Of a DNA stretch of 64,000 nucleotides, positions 34,650 through 44,634 are shown in pieces. Both the position numbers and the translations under genes were made by a program. Each line of letters starts with the position of its first letter. Position 1 is the first letter of the stretch. The DNA is taken from contig NZ_CP159253.1 of NCBI RefSeq assembly GCF_040438645.1, positions 2,976,001 to 3,040,000 of the forward strand. The letters are read 5' to 3'. The stretch comes from Mesorhizobium sp. WSM2240 (lineage in GTDB: Bacteria > Pseudomonadota > Alphaproteobacteria > Rhizobiales > Rhizobiaceae). The notes beneath the pieces are model-generated. The model ran no database searches. It had not been told where the DNA came from and saw nothing but the letters and a program-made list of their open reading frames with translations.

Positions 34650-35903
34650 ATGAAAACAACTCGCCGCTTCTTCCTCTCCGGTGCAGGCGCGATCGCCGCA
34701 ACCGCATTCGCAGGCGCCGCCAGTGCCCAGGACGTGATCGGCGATATCCTCAAATCGTCGCGCCGCGGCAACTGGGACGATACGTTCGACGCTCGCGCCA
34801 GTGAAGGCGGCAAGGTCGCCTCCAACCTGCCGATCTTCTCGCCGCAGACGGTTTCCTACATCGAGCAGGCGGTCGGACGGTATCAGGGCATCGTCGCGCA
34901 GGGCGGCTGGCCGATCGTTCCGGCGACCAAGAAGCTGAAACTCGGCGTCGTCGACCCGGATGTCGAGGTGCTGCGCAAGCGGTTGATGATAGCGGGCGAC
35001 CTGTCGCAGAACGCCGGCATTTCGCCGGCCTTCGACACCTATGTCGACGGTGCGGTCAAGCGGTTCCAGGCCCGTCATGGCCTGCCGTCCGACGGCGTAC
35101 TCGGCCAGTATTCCTATGCCGCGATGAATGTGTCGGCGCCCGTCCGCCTCGGCCAGCTCGAGACCAACCTGGTACGGCTGCGCAGCATGTCGGGCGATCT
35201 CGGCTACCGCTATGTCATGGTCAACATCCCGGCCGCGCAGATCGAGGCGGTCGAAAACGGCCGCGTGGTGCTGCGCCATACCGCGATCGTCGGCAAGATC
35301 GACCGCCAGACGCCGATCCTCAATTCCAAGATCAACGAAGTCATCGTCAATCCGTATTGGAATGCGCCGGAATCGATCGTCCGCAAGGACATCATCCCGC
35401 TGATGCGGAAGAACCCGCAATACCTGGCCGAAAACAGCATCCGCATTCTCGGGCCGGACGGCAACGAAGTCGATCCGACGACGATCAACTGGAACACCGA
35501 GGACGCGGCGAAATTCCACTTCCGTCAGGATCCGGGCCAGATCAACGCTATGGCCTCGGTGAAGATCAATTTCCCCAACCCGCATGCCGTCTACATGCAC
35601 GACACGCCGCAGCAGAGCCTGTTCTCCAAGCTGATGCGTTTCGATTCGTCGGGCTGCGTGCGCGTCCAGAACGTGCGCGACCTGGTCACCTGGCTGCTGC
35701 GCGGCACCGAGGGCTGGGACCGCCAGCGCTTCGAGCAGACCATCAAGAGCGGCGAGAGCACCCCGGTCCAGCTTGCCGATCCGGTTCCGGTCTATTTCAC
35801 CTATGTCTCTGCCTGGTCGACAGGCGATGCGGTGGTGCATTTCCGCGACGACATCTACGCCCGCGACGGCGTCGACGAGCTGCAGATCTCTTCGGCGCTC
35901 TGA
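34650..35903 (+). CDS. ldtP: L,D-transpeptidase LdtP
   Basis: Periplasmic peptidoglycan cross-linking enzyme, about 417 residues. The N terminus MKTTRRFFLSGAGAIAATAF looks like a twin-arginine or Sec signal ending AASAQ. A peptidoglycan-binding helix domain at about 120-160 (AVKRFQARHGLPSDGVLGQY) precedes the YkuD domain with the catalytic set HDTPQQSLFSKLMRFDSSGC followed by VRVQN. ATG 34650 is preferred (TCTGGA six bases before); ATGs at 34602 and 34635 are possible. Confidence 0.9.
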   Translation: MKTTRRFFLSGAGAIAATAFAGAASAQDVIGDILKSSRRGNWDDTFDARASEGGKVASNLPIFSPQTVSYIEQAVGRYQGIVAQGGWPIVPATKKLKLGVVDPDVEVLRKRLMIAGDLSQNAGISPAFDTYVDGAVKRFQARHGLPSDGVLGQYSYAAMNVSAPVRLGQLETNLVRLRSMSGDLGYRYVMVNIPAAQIEAVENGRVVLRHTAIVGKIDRQTPILNSKINEVIVNPYWNAPESIVRKDIIPLMRKNPQYLAENSIRILGPDGNEVDPTTINWNTEDAAKFHFRQDPGQINAMASVKINFPNPHAVYMHDTPQQSLFSKLMRFDSSGCVRVQNVRDLVTWLLRGTEGWDRQRFEQTIKSGESTPVQLADPVPVYFTYVSAWSTGDAVVHFRDDIYARDGVDELQISSAL

Positions 35904-35922
35904 GCGTTCGGAAGTTTCAAAT

Positions 35923-35951
35923 AAAAAAAGCCGCCTCCAGGCGGCTTTTTT
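35923..35951. terminator. Bidirectional terminator between ldtP and the efflux operon
   Basis: A-run, GCCGCC stem, TCCA loop, GGCGGC and T-run form a symmetrical hairpin between two convergent genes. Confidence 0.9.
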
Positions 35952-35983
35952 ATTGGCGCTATCTCCTTCGCGGGTGAGAAATC

Positions 35984-38900
35984 CTACTCCGCCGCGACCG
36001 GAAACTCCTCGCGCTTCGGCAGGACATGAACGGTCGCGCCGTGCTCGGCGTCCGGCTCGTCAGCCTGGTTCGGGTTCACCAGCCAGCGGAACAGCCGCGC
36101 CGTACCGATCGCCGCGTCGTCCATAATCGTGTAGAAGGACGGCACGAACACCAGCGACAGCAGCGTCGAGACCAGCAGGCCGCCGATCACGGCGATCGCC
36201 ATCGGCGCGCGGAACTCGCCGCCGTCGCCGAGCGCCAGGGCCGCCGGTATCATGCCGGCCGACATGGCGATCGTGGTCATCACGATCGGCCGGGCGCGCT
36301 TGCGACCGGCGTCGATGATCGCCTCGGCGCGCGGCACGCCCTGCTTGGCTTCCTCGACCGCGAAATCGACCAGCATGATGGCGTTCTTGGTGACGATGCC
36401 CATCAGCATCAATATGCCGATCACGACGGGCATGGAGACCGCCGAATTGGTTAGCCACAGCGCAGCCACCACGCCGCCGATCGCAAGCGGCAGCGAGCCC
36501 AGGATCGTGAAGGAGTGGAACACCGAACCGAACAGCAGGATCAGCACCACCAGCACCAGCATGATGCCGGTGCCCATGGCAGTGGCGAAGCCTGCGAACA
36601 CCTCGCCCATGATCTCGGCGTCGCCGGTCTCCTGGATACGGGTGCCGGCAGGCATGTCCTTGACCTCCGGCAGTGCCCAGACGATGCCGAGCCCTTCGCT
36701 GAGTTCTGCGCCCTGCGCCATGTCGGCGCCGATGACGACGCGCCGCTCACGGTTGAAGCGGGCGATCGAGGAAGGCCCCTGCCCGAAGCGGATTTCGGCG
36801 ACCGACGCCAGCGGCACCGATACACCCGACGCGGTCGGCACCGGAAGCTGGCTGACCACCGAAAGATCGTCGCGCGCGGCTTCGTCGAGCTGGACGCGGA
36901 TCGGGATCTGCCGGTCGCCGACGGTGAACTTCGCCAGATTGGCGTCAATGTCGCCGATCGTGGCGATGCGCAGCGTCTCGGCGATCGTCGCCGTCGAAAT
37001 GCCGAGTTCGGCAAGCCTCTCATGGTCGGGAACGACAATGACTTCCGGCCGGTCGAGCGCGGCGTTGGAGGTGACCGCGCGGAATTTTCCGGTCGCCGTC
37101 ATTGCGCTCTGGATCTTGCGTGCCTGCTCGTCGAGCACGGCGCCGTCGGTTCCCATCACGCCGAAGGCCAGCGCGCGCTCGCCACGGTCATTGACGAAAT
37201 AGGCGCGGACGTCCGGAACCGTCTCCATCTTGCGGAGCAGGATTTCTTCGATCTCGTGCTGCGGCACGTCGCGCTCGGACTTGTGCTTCAGGTCGGCGAC
37301 CACCGTCGCGCGGCGCGTCTCCAGCGTGCCGGTCGGGCTTGCGCCGCCGATCACATAGACGTTCTCGACCTCGGAAACCTCGCGCATCAGCCGCGTCACC
37401 TCGTCGGTCGCCTCGCGGGTGTCTTCGAGCCGGCTTCCGGGCGGCAGCTCGACCGAAAACACAATGCGGCTGGCATCCTCGCGCGGGATGAAGCCGGATG
37501 GGAGGAAGCCGATCGCGTAAATCGAACCGGCGAAGAATGCGATGCCGGCGGCGAGCGTCAGCCAGCGGAAGCGCAGCGTCATCTTCAGGAAGCCGACATA
37601 GGCCCGCATGACCATGCCCGGCTTGGGCTCGGCATGGCCATGGCCGCGCAGGAAATAGGCTGCCATCATCGGCGTGATCAGGCGCGCCACCAGGAGCGAG
37701 AAGAACACGGCGACCGCGACCGTCAGGCCGAACTGCTTGAAATACTGGCCGGCAATGCCGCCCATGAAGGAGACAGGCGCGAACACCGCCATGATCGTCG
37801 CGGAGATGGCGATAACCGCTAGTCCGATCTCGTCGGCCGCCTCCAGCGAGGCGCGGTAGGGCGACTTGCCCATCTTCACGTGGCGCACGATGTTCTCGAT
37901 CTCGACGATGGCGTCGTCGACGAGGATGCCGACCACCAGCGTGATGCCGAGCAGGCTGACCAGGTTGAGCGAGAAGCCCATCATGTCGAGCGCCCAGAAG
38001 GTCGGGATGATCGACAGAGGCAGCGCCGCGGCGGCCACGATGGTGGCGCGGAAATCGCGCAGGAACAGGAAGACGACGATAACCGAGAGCGCCGCGCCCT
38101 CGAGCAGCATTTCCATCGCCGAATCGTAATTGCCCTCGGTATAGGTCACCGAGTCGTCGACTTTGGTGATCGATACGTCGGGATAGGCTTTCTGGAGGTC
38201 GGCAATGGCGGCCGTGGCGCGCTCGTTGACCTCGACATCGCTCTCGCCCTTGCCGCGGAAGATGCCGAACGACACCACCGTCTGGCTGTTCACCCGGGCG
38301 AAGGATTTCGGCTCCTCCCAGGAATCGCTGACCGTCGCAATGTCGGCGAGCTTCACCTTGCGGTCTCCCGCCAGCGGGATTTCGAGCGCTTCGAGGTCGG
38401 CGATCTTCTTGGCGCCGCCGAGCGTGCGGATCGACTGGTCGCGGGCGCCGAAACCGGCGCTGCCGCCGGTCATGTCGGCGTTGACCGAACGCAGCGCGCG
38501 GTTCACGTCGCCGGCCGTCACGCCGAGCGAATTCAGCCTGTCCGGGTCGATCTCGACCTTGATCTCGCGGGTCACCCCGCCATAGCGGTCGACACGGGCG
38601 ACTCCCTTCAGGCCCTGCAGCTTGCGGATGACGGTGTCGTCGACAAACCACGAAAGCTCTTCGATGGTCATTGCCGGCGCGGAGACGGCATAGGTCAGGA
38701 TCGCCTGGCCCTCAACGTCAATGCGGTTCACAACCGGCTCGTCTGAGGTCGCCGGCAGGTCGGAGCGGATGCGCTCGACCGCGTCCTTGACGTCGTTTAC
38801 TGCAGTCTGCGTATCCACTTCGAGACGGAATTCGACCTGCGTCTGCGAATTTCCCTCGGTGATGGTCGAGATGACGTTCTTGACACCGGAAATGTTGGCG

Positions 38901-39112
38901 ACCGCGTCCTCGACACGTTTGGTCACCTGCGTCTCCAACTCGCTCGGCGCGACGCCCGGATCGGTGACCGTCACATTGACCAGCGGCACGTCGATGTTTG
39001 GAAAGCGGGTGATCGGCAGCTTCGCAAAGCTCATCAGGCCTAGCACGACAAGCACGATGAAGAGCAGGATCGCGGGAACCGGATTGCGGATCGACCAGGC
39101 GGAGAAATTCAT
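35984..39112 (-). CDS. RND efflux pump inner-membrane subunit (HAE1/AcrB-like)
   Basis: Proton-driven exporter of 1042 residues with 12 membrane segments and two large periplasmic loops. N terminus NFSAWSIRNPVPAILLFIVL; proton-relay region GITLVVGILVDDAIVEIENI with paired Asp; second half LMGIVTKNAIMLVDFAVEEA and RARPIVMTTIAMSAGMIPAA. Substrate spectrum unknown (drugs or detergents likely). It overlaps the adaptor gene by four bases (ATGA). An outer-membrane channel gene is not in the cluster. Confidence 0.94.
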   Translation of the reverse strand: MNFSAWSIRNPVPAILLFIVLVVLGLMSFAKLPITRFPNIDVPLVNVTVTDPGVAPSELETQVTKRVEDAVANISGVKNVISTITEGNSQTQVEFRLEVDTQTAVNDVKDAVERIRSDLPATSDEPVVNRIDVEGQAILTYAVSAPAMTIEELSWFVDDTVIRKLQGLKGVARVDRYGGVTREIKVEIDPDRLNSLGVTAGDVNRALRSVNADMTGGSAGFGARDQSIRTLGGAKKIADLEALEIPLAGDRKVKLADIATVSDSWEEPKSFARVNSQTVVSFGIFRGKGESDVEVNERATAAIADLQKAYPDVSITKVDDSVTYTEGNYDSAMEMLLEGAALSVIVVFLFLRDFRATIVAAAALPLSIIPTFWALDMMGFSLNLVSLLGITLVVGILVDDAIVEIENIVRHVKMGKSPYRASLEAADEIGLAVIAISATIMAVFAPVSFMGGIAGQYFKQFGLTVAVAVFFSLLVARLITPMMAAYFLRGHGHAEPKPGMVMRAYVGFLKMTLRFRWLTLAAGIAFFAGSIYAIGFLPSGFIPREDASRIVFSVELPPGSRLEDTREATDEVTRLMREVSEVENVYVIGGASPTGTLETRRATVVADLKHKSERDVPQHEIEEILLRKMETVPDVRAYFVNDRGERALAFGVMGTDGAVLDEQARKIQSAMTATGKFRAVTSNAALDRPEVIVVPDHERLAELGISTATIAETLRIATIGDIDANLAKFTVGDRQIPIRVQLDEAARDDLSVVSQLPVPTASGVSVPLASVAEIRFGQGPSSIARFNRERRVVIGADMAQGAELSEGLGIVWALPEVKDMPAGTRIQETGDAEIMGEVFAGFATAMGTGIMLVLVVLILLFGSVFHSFTILGSLPLAIGGVVAALWLTNSAVSMPVVIGILMLMGIVTKNAIMLVDFAVEEAKQGVPRAEAIIDAGRKRARPIVMTTIAMSAGMIPAALALGDGGEFRAPMAIAVIGGLLVSTLLSLVFVPSFYTIMDDAAIGTARLFRWLVNPNQADEPDAEHGATVHVLPKREEFPVAAE

Positions 39113-40317
39113 GGCTGGATGGCTCCCGTCTCATCGGCGCGCACCGGTGTCACCAGATCGCCATCGGCAACGAAGGTGCCCGCGCGCGAAACCACTTCCT
39201 GGCCCTCTTCCACGCCCGAGACGACCTCGACGAAACCGCCGTCGCGTACGCCGAGCGTCACCGGCACGGTTGCGATCTTGCCCTCGGTGACCAGTTGCAG
39301 AAAGGCCTTCTCGCCGCGGAAGATCACCGCCGACGCCGGCACGGCGACCGCATCGCTGCGCTTCGTCTCGACCTCGCCGCGCGCGAAACTGCCGGCGCGG
39401 GCCTCGCTGCCGGGATCGAGCGCGATGCGGATCGAGCCGAGCCGCGACTTGCTGTCTATCTCCGGTGAAATCCGGCGGATCTTGCCGCCGGTCGCCTTGT
39501 CCGATCCGGCCAGCGATATCTCCGCCTGCATGTCTTTCGAGAGCTTCGGCAGCACCGTCTCGGCGACGGTCGCAGCAAGCTCGAATTCCGAACCGATGGC
39601 GATCCGGAACAGCGGACCGCTGCCGGCCGAAACGACGCCGCCCAACGTGGCGTCACGCGCGAGCACCAGCCCGTCGGCGGGCGCCCTCACCTCGGTCTTT
39701 TCGATCTGCAAAAGGACGTTCTGCGTCTGCGCGTCGATGACGGCGAGCTGCGCCTGCGAAGCGGCGAGCGCCTTTTGGGCGGAAACCAGCTTGGCGTTGG
39801 CGCTGTCGAAGGCGTGCCGCGCATTGTCGAGCTGCGCCTGCGTGGCGACGCCCTTCTTCTGAAGCGCCCTCGCCCGTTCGAGCGCGTCCTTCGCCTGGCT
39901 GACGCCGACCTCGGCGTCGCCGATCTGGGCGTTCATCTGCGCGATATTGGCCTCGGCCTGGGCGCGGCTCGCCTGCATCTGCGCAAGCTGCGTGTCGAGC
40001 GTGGAGCGGTCGAGGACGGCGAGCACCTCGCCCTTCTTGACCGTGTCGCCTTCGTCGGCGTTCAGCGCCGTCACCGTCAGGCCGTTGAGATCGGTGCCTG
40101 CGGCCGCTTCTTCGCGCGGCAATATCGTTCCGGTCACCGACAGCGTCTCGACCAGCTCGCGCCGCTCGGCCCGCGCCACCCGGATCGAAGGCGGCGTCTG
40201 CACGGCAGCCGGCTCGGCTTCGCTCGCTGCAAAGGAGGCCGGGGCGAACCCGACAACGGCGGCTGCGCCAGCAAGCAGCACGCCAAGGGAAACGGCAATA
40301 ACGGCATTACGCGACAT
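39109..40317 (-). CDS. RND efflux periplasmic adaptor (MFP)
   Basis: Membrane-fusion protein of 402 residues that links the RND pump to an outer-membrane channel. It has an N-terminal signal (LGVLLAGAAAVVGFAPASFA), a lipoyl half-motif (GTDLNGLTVTALNADEGDTV), a long alpha-hairpin with heptads (QMQASRAQAEANIAQMNAQI), the second lipoyl half (VRAPADGLVLARDATLGGVV) and a beta-barrel end. ATG at 40317 is used, although its ribosome site is weak; the frame extends further upstream without family similarity. Confidence 0.92.
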   Translation of the reverse strand: MSRNAVIAVSLGVLLAGAAAVVGFAPASFAASEAEPAAVQTPPSIRVARAERRELVETLSVTGTILPREEAAAGTDLNGLTVTALNADEGDTVKKGEVLAVLDRSTLDTQLAQMQASRAQAEANIAQMNAQIGDAEVGVSQAKDALERARALQKKGVATQAQLDNARHAFDSANAKLVSAQKALAASQAQLAVIDAQTQNVLLQIEKTEVRAPADGLVLARDATLGGVVSAGSGPLFRIAIGSEFELAATVAETVLPKLSKDMQAEISLAGSDKATGGKIRRISPEIDSKSRLGSIRIALDPGSEARAGSFARGEVETKRSDAVAVPASAVIFRGEKAFLQLVTEGKIATVPVTLGVRDGGFVEVVSGVEEGQEVVSRAGTFVADGDLVTPVRADETGAIQP

Positions 40318-40352
40318 GAGATTAACCAGGTTGGCTTGAGGGTTGGGGGCGG

Positions 40353-41018
40353 CTATTCGGACGCGATGTTTTTGGTTGGCCGAAACATGCCTTCGATCAT
40401 GGCGCGAAGGGCGGTTTCGAGCTTGTCGAGCGGCACGCCACGGGCGGGCAAATCGTTGATCGCCAAGCCCTCGCCGACCGACATCAGGACGGCCATCAGG
40501 ACAGGAAGCTCTACCGGCGGGTCGATCTCGCCCCGCGCGATTGCTGCTGCCAGAAGCGGCTCGATCATCGCGGCCACCTCCCCCTTGTGCCCGTCGACGG
40601 TCGCCCGTACCGCCTCGTTGCGCATGGATTCGGAGCGCATCTCGGCAAATAGCGGGGCGCTGCCCTTCATATGCGTATGCGTAATGTGCGCCATCGCCGC
40701 CTGCACGACGCCTTCGGCGGCCGAAGTGGCGCCGCGCAACGCGCCGAAGCAGGTCATGTCGTCCTGGCGATCGGCTTCGCAGATCGCCTCGACGATCGCT
40801 TCCTTCGACGGGAAATAGCGATAGAGCGCGCCCGGGCTCATGCCGACTTCGGCGCAGATCTGCTGCATCGACGCGCCCTGGAAGCCGGAGCGCACGAAGC
40901 ATGTCTTCGCCGCCTCCAGAATGCGCTGGATCTGCTGGTCGCGGCGTCCGGCTCGCGACAGCAATTCCAACGGATCGTCAGCGCCCGGCAATTCGTTTCT
41001 GGTGGACAATTCTTCCAT
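40353..41018 (-). CDS. TetR-family repressor of the efflux operon
   Basis: TetR-type regulator of 221 residues. HTH: IQRILEAAKTCFVRSGFQGA, SMQQICAEVGMSPGALYRYF, PSKEAIVEAI. The ligand domain is variable. It is first in a tetR-adaptor-RND operon (35-base gap) and three GCGAACG palindromes lie just upstream, so autoregulation is likely. The ATG at 41018 is chosen since the longer frame would run through those operators. Confidence 0.88.
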   Translation of the reverse strand: MEELSTRNELPGADDPLELLSRAGRRDQQIQRILEAAKTCFVRSGFQGASMQQICAEVGMSPGALYRYFPSKEAIVEAICEADRQDDMTCFGALRGATSAAEGVVQAAMAHITHTHMKGSAPLFAEMRSESMRNEAVRATVDGHKGEVAAMIEPLLAAAIARGEIDPPVELPVLMAVLMSVGEGLAINDLPARGVPLDKLETALRAMIEGMFRPTKNIASE

Positions 41019-41033
41019 ATCCGAACTCACTTC

Positions 41034-41098
41034 GAGCGAACGTTCGCTCTCATTTAATGCGAATGATCGTTCTCGATTTATGCGAACGATCATTCGCA
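41034..41098. promoter_or_regulatory. Cluster of three TetR operator-like palindromes
   Basis: GAGCGAACGTTCGCTC at 41034-41049 is a perfect 16-bp palindrome. TGCGAATGATCGTTCTCG at 41058-41075 and TGCGAACGATCATTCGCA at 41081-41098 are near-palindromes that are inverted copies of each other. All share the GCGAA half and lie directly upstream of tetR. Confidence 0.75.
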
Positions 41099-41274
41099 GT
41101 CAATGGGCTGGCTGGAATACCGCTGACAAAACGCGTGCGACACGGCGGCGCAGCCGGCACGCGACGGACTCAGGAACTCAATGAAATTTACGTCAGCGGA
41201 GGCTTTCGCCGGCGGCTCAACCCCCTTTCAGAAGCCGGTTGCATTTCTCAGGTAATTGATCTTAATGTGCAACT

Positions 41275-41291
41275 GATTGCAATATGCAATC
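41275..41291. promoter_or_regulatory. Operator-like inverted repeat before the SDR gene
   Basis: GATTGCA and TGCAATC, exact reverse complements, are separated by ATA and end 23 bases before the SDR start. AT-rich and probably a repressor site; the regulator is unknown. The remaining stretch from 41099 to 41274 shows no gene. Confidence 0.45.
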
Positions 41292-41314
41292 AACACATGA
41301 GGAGGGTGCGAATC

Positions 41315-42112
41315 ATGCTGCTACGGGGACAAACCGCGATCGTCTATGGAGGCAGTGGCGCGATCGGCGGGGCAGCGGCCGGGGCGTTTGCCCGCGAGGG
41401 TGCAAAGGTCTTTCTTGTCGGTCGTACGCTGCAAAAGCTCGAGGCGGGCGCGGAGGAGATCGTCAGAAAGGGCGGCGCCGCGAACGTTGCGGTCCTCGAT
41501 GTCCTCGACGAGCGGGCGGTCGAGCACCATGCCGAAGTTGTGGCAAGAGAGACTGGGGGCATCGATATCGCCCTGAACGCGGTGGGCTTTTCCCACGTGC
41601 AAGGGACGCCGCTGGCAGGACTTTCTCTCACGGACTTCATGCTTCCGATCGAGACCTACGCAAAGGCGGTCTTCATCACTGCCAAGGCGGCGGCGCGTTT
41701 CATGGCGCAAAGAGGCTCGGGTGTCATCATGAACATATCGACGCCAGGATCGCGTCTGCCCGGCATTGGCTATCTCGGCTATGGCGCGGCCTGTGCGGTC
41801 ACGGAAGGCCTGACCCGGCTGTTGGCCGCTGAACTCGCACCGCGCGGCATTCGTGTCGTTTGCCTGCAGCCCCATGCTATTCCGGAGGCGCTGACAAAGG
41901 GCTCGCACAGTAGGCGTGTCTTCCAGCCCGCTGCCGAGCGCGCCGGCCTGACTGTTGAGGAAATGCTTCAAGGTGCGGCGGAAGGAACGCTGCTCAAGCG
42001 GCTGCCGACGCTCGGCGAAGTGGCGGATGTCGCGGCGTTCGTGGCGTCCGCCCGTGCCCACGCAATGACAGGCACCGTCGTCAACATGACGTGCGGAGCC
42101 TTGGTCTACTAG
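41315..42112 (+). CDS. Atypical short-chain dehydrogenase/reductase
   Basis: SDR-fold protein of 265 residues. The cofactor motif AIVYGGSGAIGGAAAGAFAR and the segments NVAVLDVLDERA, LNAVGFSH and MNISTPGS are clear. In the catalytic region GYLGYGAACAVTEGLTRLLA the Tyr is present but the expected YxxxK lysine is a Cys, so normal dehydrogenase chemistry is doubtful. GGAGG ten bases before ATG 41315 supports the start. Isolated gene between two unrelated minus-strand operons; likely acquired. Substrate unknown. Confidence 0.85.
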   Translation: MLLRGQTAIVYGGSGAIGGAAAGAFAREGAKVFLVGRTLQKLEAGAEEIVRKGGAANVAVLDVLDERAVEHHAEVVARETGGIDIALNAVGFSHVQGTPLAGLSLTDFMLPIETYAKAVFITAKAAARFMAQRGSGVIMNISTPGSRLPGIGYLGYGAACAVTEGLTRLLAAELAPRGIRVVCLQPHAIPEALTKGSHSRRVFQPAAERAGLTVEEMLQGAAEGTLLKRLPTLGEVADVAAFVASARAHAMTGTVVNMTCGALVY

Positions 42113-42151
42113 GAGGATTTTCTCAGCACAACAGTATGAGGCAGCCCACGC

Positions 42152-44437
42152 CTACCCGAATTTGCCCGTCCGCGGAAAGCCTTTCGGCGCCAGCCGTCCG
42201 GCGGAGGCGCGTGAGCCCATCCATTCGATCAGTTCCTCGCGCGTCTTCAGGAAGGTGCGGCCGGCCGAATCCTGCCAGCTGAGCCCCGCCCCCATGGCAA
42301 ACAGCTTCACGTCGAGCACGCCGCCATCCTTGTATTTCTGCAGGCGAACGCCCTTGCCGCGGCCCATCTCCGGAACATCTGCCAACGGGAAGATCAGCAT
42401 CTTGCGGTTTTCGCCGACGATGGCGATGTGGTCACCGTCGACCGGCACGCAGCGTTGCGCCTCGTCGGGCGCGCGCACATTCATCACCTGCTTGCCCTTG
42501 CGGGTGTTGGCCGCCACCTCGGCCTCAGGCACGACAAAGCCGTTGCCCTCATGGCTGACGAGCAGCAGCTTGCGCCCAGGATTGTGGACGAAGGCGGTGA
42601 CGATGTCCTGGTCGTTGTCCATGTCGACGATGATACGGATCGGCTCGCCATGGCCGCGCCCGCCCGGCAGCCGGTCGGCGCCGATCGTGTAGAATTTGCC
42701 GCCGGTGGTAAAGACGATGATCTTGTCGGTGGTCTGCGCTGGGAAGGCGAGCTTAAGGCTGTCGCCTTCCTTAAAGGTCAGCTGCGACAGGTCGGAGAGA
42801 TGGCCCTTCATCGCGCGCAGCCAGCCTTTGGCCGAGACCACCACCGTTACCGGCTCCTTCTCCACCATGGCGTGGTGGATATCGGTCAGGTCATGGTCGG
42901 GCGCGTCGGCGAAGGTCGTGCGGCGCTTGCCGAGCGGTGTATGCGAGCCGAACTTGTCGCGCACCTTCTCGACTTCCCAGCGGATCGTCTTCCACTGCTT
43001 GGCGTCTGAAGCAAGCAGCGCCTCGATCTGCGCCTTCTCCGCCGAGAGCCCGTCGAACTCCTTGCGGATCTCGAACTCCTCCAGCTTGCGCAGCGCACGC
43101 AGCCGCATGTTCAGGATCGCCTCGGCCTGATTGTCGGTCAGGTCCCAGCGGGCCATCATCACCTGCTTGGGCTCGTCCTCCTCGCGGATGATCCTGATCA
43201 CCTCGTCGATGTTCAGATAGGCGATCAGATAGCCGGCAAGGATTTCCAGCCGGCGCTCGATCTCGCCAAGGCGGTGGCGCGAGCGGCGCAGCAGAACGTC
43301 GCGGCGATGCTCCAGCCATTCCTGCAGCACGCTTTTCAGCGACAGCACATTCGGCACCTTGCCGCGCGACAGGACGTTCATGTTGAGCGGGAAGCGACTT
43401 TCAAGCTCGGTCAGCTTGAACAGCGATTCCATCAGAAGCGCGGGATCGACGGTACGGCTCTTCGGCACCAGGACAAGGCGGATGTCTTCCGCGCTTTCGT
43501 CGCGGACGTCCTCCAGCAGCGGCAGTTTTCGCGCCACCAGAAGCTCGGCGATCTTCTCGATCAGCCGCGCCTTTTGCACCTGGTAGGGAATTTCCGTGAC
43601 GACGATGTTCCAGGTACCCCTGCCCTGGTCCTCGGTCTCATAGCGCGCCCGCACGCGAAAGCCGCCGCGGCCGGTCTTGTAGGCCTCGACAATCGATTCC
43701 CAGCTGTCGACGATGATGCCGCCGGTCGGGAAATCCGGGCCGCGCACCATGTTCTCGTCCGCATCGTCCGGATGCGGCTCCTTGGTCATCAGATCTTCGA
43801 CCGTCGCATCCGGATGATCGATCAGGTGGAGTGCGGCCTTGCAGAGTTCGGCGGCATTGTGGGGCGGGATCGAGGTCGCCATGCCGACGGCGATGCCCGA
43901 CGAGCCGTTGGCCAGAAGGTTCGGGAAGGCGCCGGGCAAGACCACCGGCTCCTCGTCTTCCTCGTTGTAGGTGGGGCGGAAGTCGACGGCGTCCTCGGTG
44001 ATGCCGGCGAGCAGTTCTGTCGCCACCTCGGTCATACGCGCCTCGGTGTAGCGCATGGCGGCTGCGAAATCGCCGTCGATATTGCCGAAATTGCCCTGCC
44101 CGTCGACCAGCGGATAGCGCACCGCGAAATCCTGCGCCAGCCGCACCAGAGCGTCGTAGATCGACTGGTCGCCGTGCGGGTGGAACTTGCCCATCACCTC
44201 GCCGACGATGCGGGCGCATTTGGCAAAGCCCTGGTCGGGGTTCAGCCGCAGCAGCCGCATGGCGTGCATGATGCGGCGATGGACCGGCTTCAGCCCGTCG
44301 CGGACATCGGGCAGCGCCCGGTGCATGATGGTCGACAGCGCATAGGCGAGATAGCGCTCCTCGAGCGCCTTCTTCAGATCGACCGGTTCTATTGCGTCGC
44401 CGCCGCCGGACCCTGGCGGCAAAAGCCCTTTTCCCAT
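42152..44437 (-). CDS. parC: DNA topoisomerase IV subunit A
   Basis: Decatenating type II topoisomerase subunit, 761 residues. N-terminal [20 protein letters not shown] and [11 protein letters not shown], the quinolone-region segment [20 protein letters not shown], and the active tyrosine in [12 protein letters not shown] are intact. The C-terminal part shows the ParC-type beta-propeller rather than the gyrase GyrA box. It pairs with ParE, encoded elsewhere. Confidence 0.96.
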   Translation of the reverse strand: MGKGLLPPGSGGGDAIEPVDLKKALEERYLAYALSTIMHRALPDVRDGLKPVHRRIMHAMRLLRLNPDQGFAKCARIVGEVMGKFHPHGDQSIYDALVRLAQDFAVRYPLVDGQGNFGNIDGDFAAAMRYTEARMTEVATELLAGITEDAVDFRPTYNEEDEEPVVLPGAFPNLLANGSSGIAVGMATSIPPHNAAELCKAALHLIDHPDATVEDLMTKEPHPDDADENMVRGPDFPTGGIIVDSWESIVEAYKTGRGGFRVRARYETEDQGRGTWNIVVTEIPYQVQKARLIEKIAELLVARKLPLLEDVRDESAEDIRLVLVPKSRTVDPALLMESLFKLTELESRFPLNMNVLSRGKVPNVLSLKSVLQEWLEHRRDVLLRRSRHRLGEIERRLEILAGYLIAYLNIDEVIRIIREEDEPKQVMMARWDLTDNQAEAILNMRLRALRKLEEFEIRKEFDGLSAEKAQIEALLASDAKQWKTIRWEVEKVRDKFGSHTPLGKRRTTFADAPDHDLTDIHHAMVEKEPVTVVVSAKGWLRAMKGHLSDLSQLTFKEGDSLKLAFPAQTTDKIIVFTTGGKFYTIGADRLPGGRGHGEPIRIIVDMDNDQDIVTAFVHNPGRKLLLVSHEGNGFVVPEAEVAANTRKGKQVMNVRAPDEAQRCVPVDGDHIAIVGENRKMLIFPLADVPEMGRGKGVRLQKYKDGGVLDVKLFAMGAGLSWQDSAGRTFLKTREELIEWMGSRASAGRLAPKGFPRTGKFG

Positions 44438-44634
44438 GGCGTGCAGTTAGCTTAGCCGGCGATTCGCGGCAAGAGGAGGCTTACCGGAACGGTCTTTTCA
44501 CCGTGCGCAAGCGCCAATCTTGCCTTTTTCCGCGAATTTCGACCAATGTGTTGCGATGCGCCTTCATCCGGTCCGGATGATACGCGATAGAGAGGCGCAA
44601 CAAGATTCAAAGACCAGTCTCAGGGAACACACCG

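Noticed and set aside
37188..38651. 487-codon minus-strand frame
   Set aside because: Alternate-frame shadow inside the RND pump gene, extremely Arg-rich.
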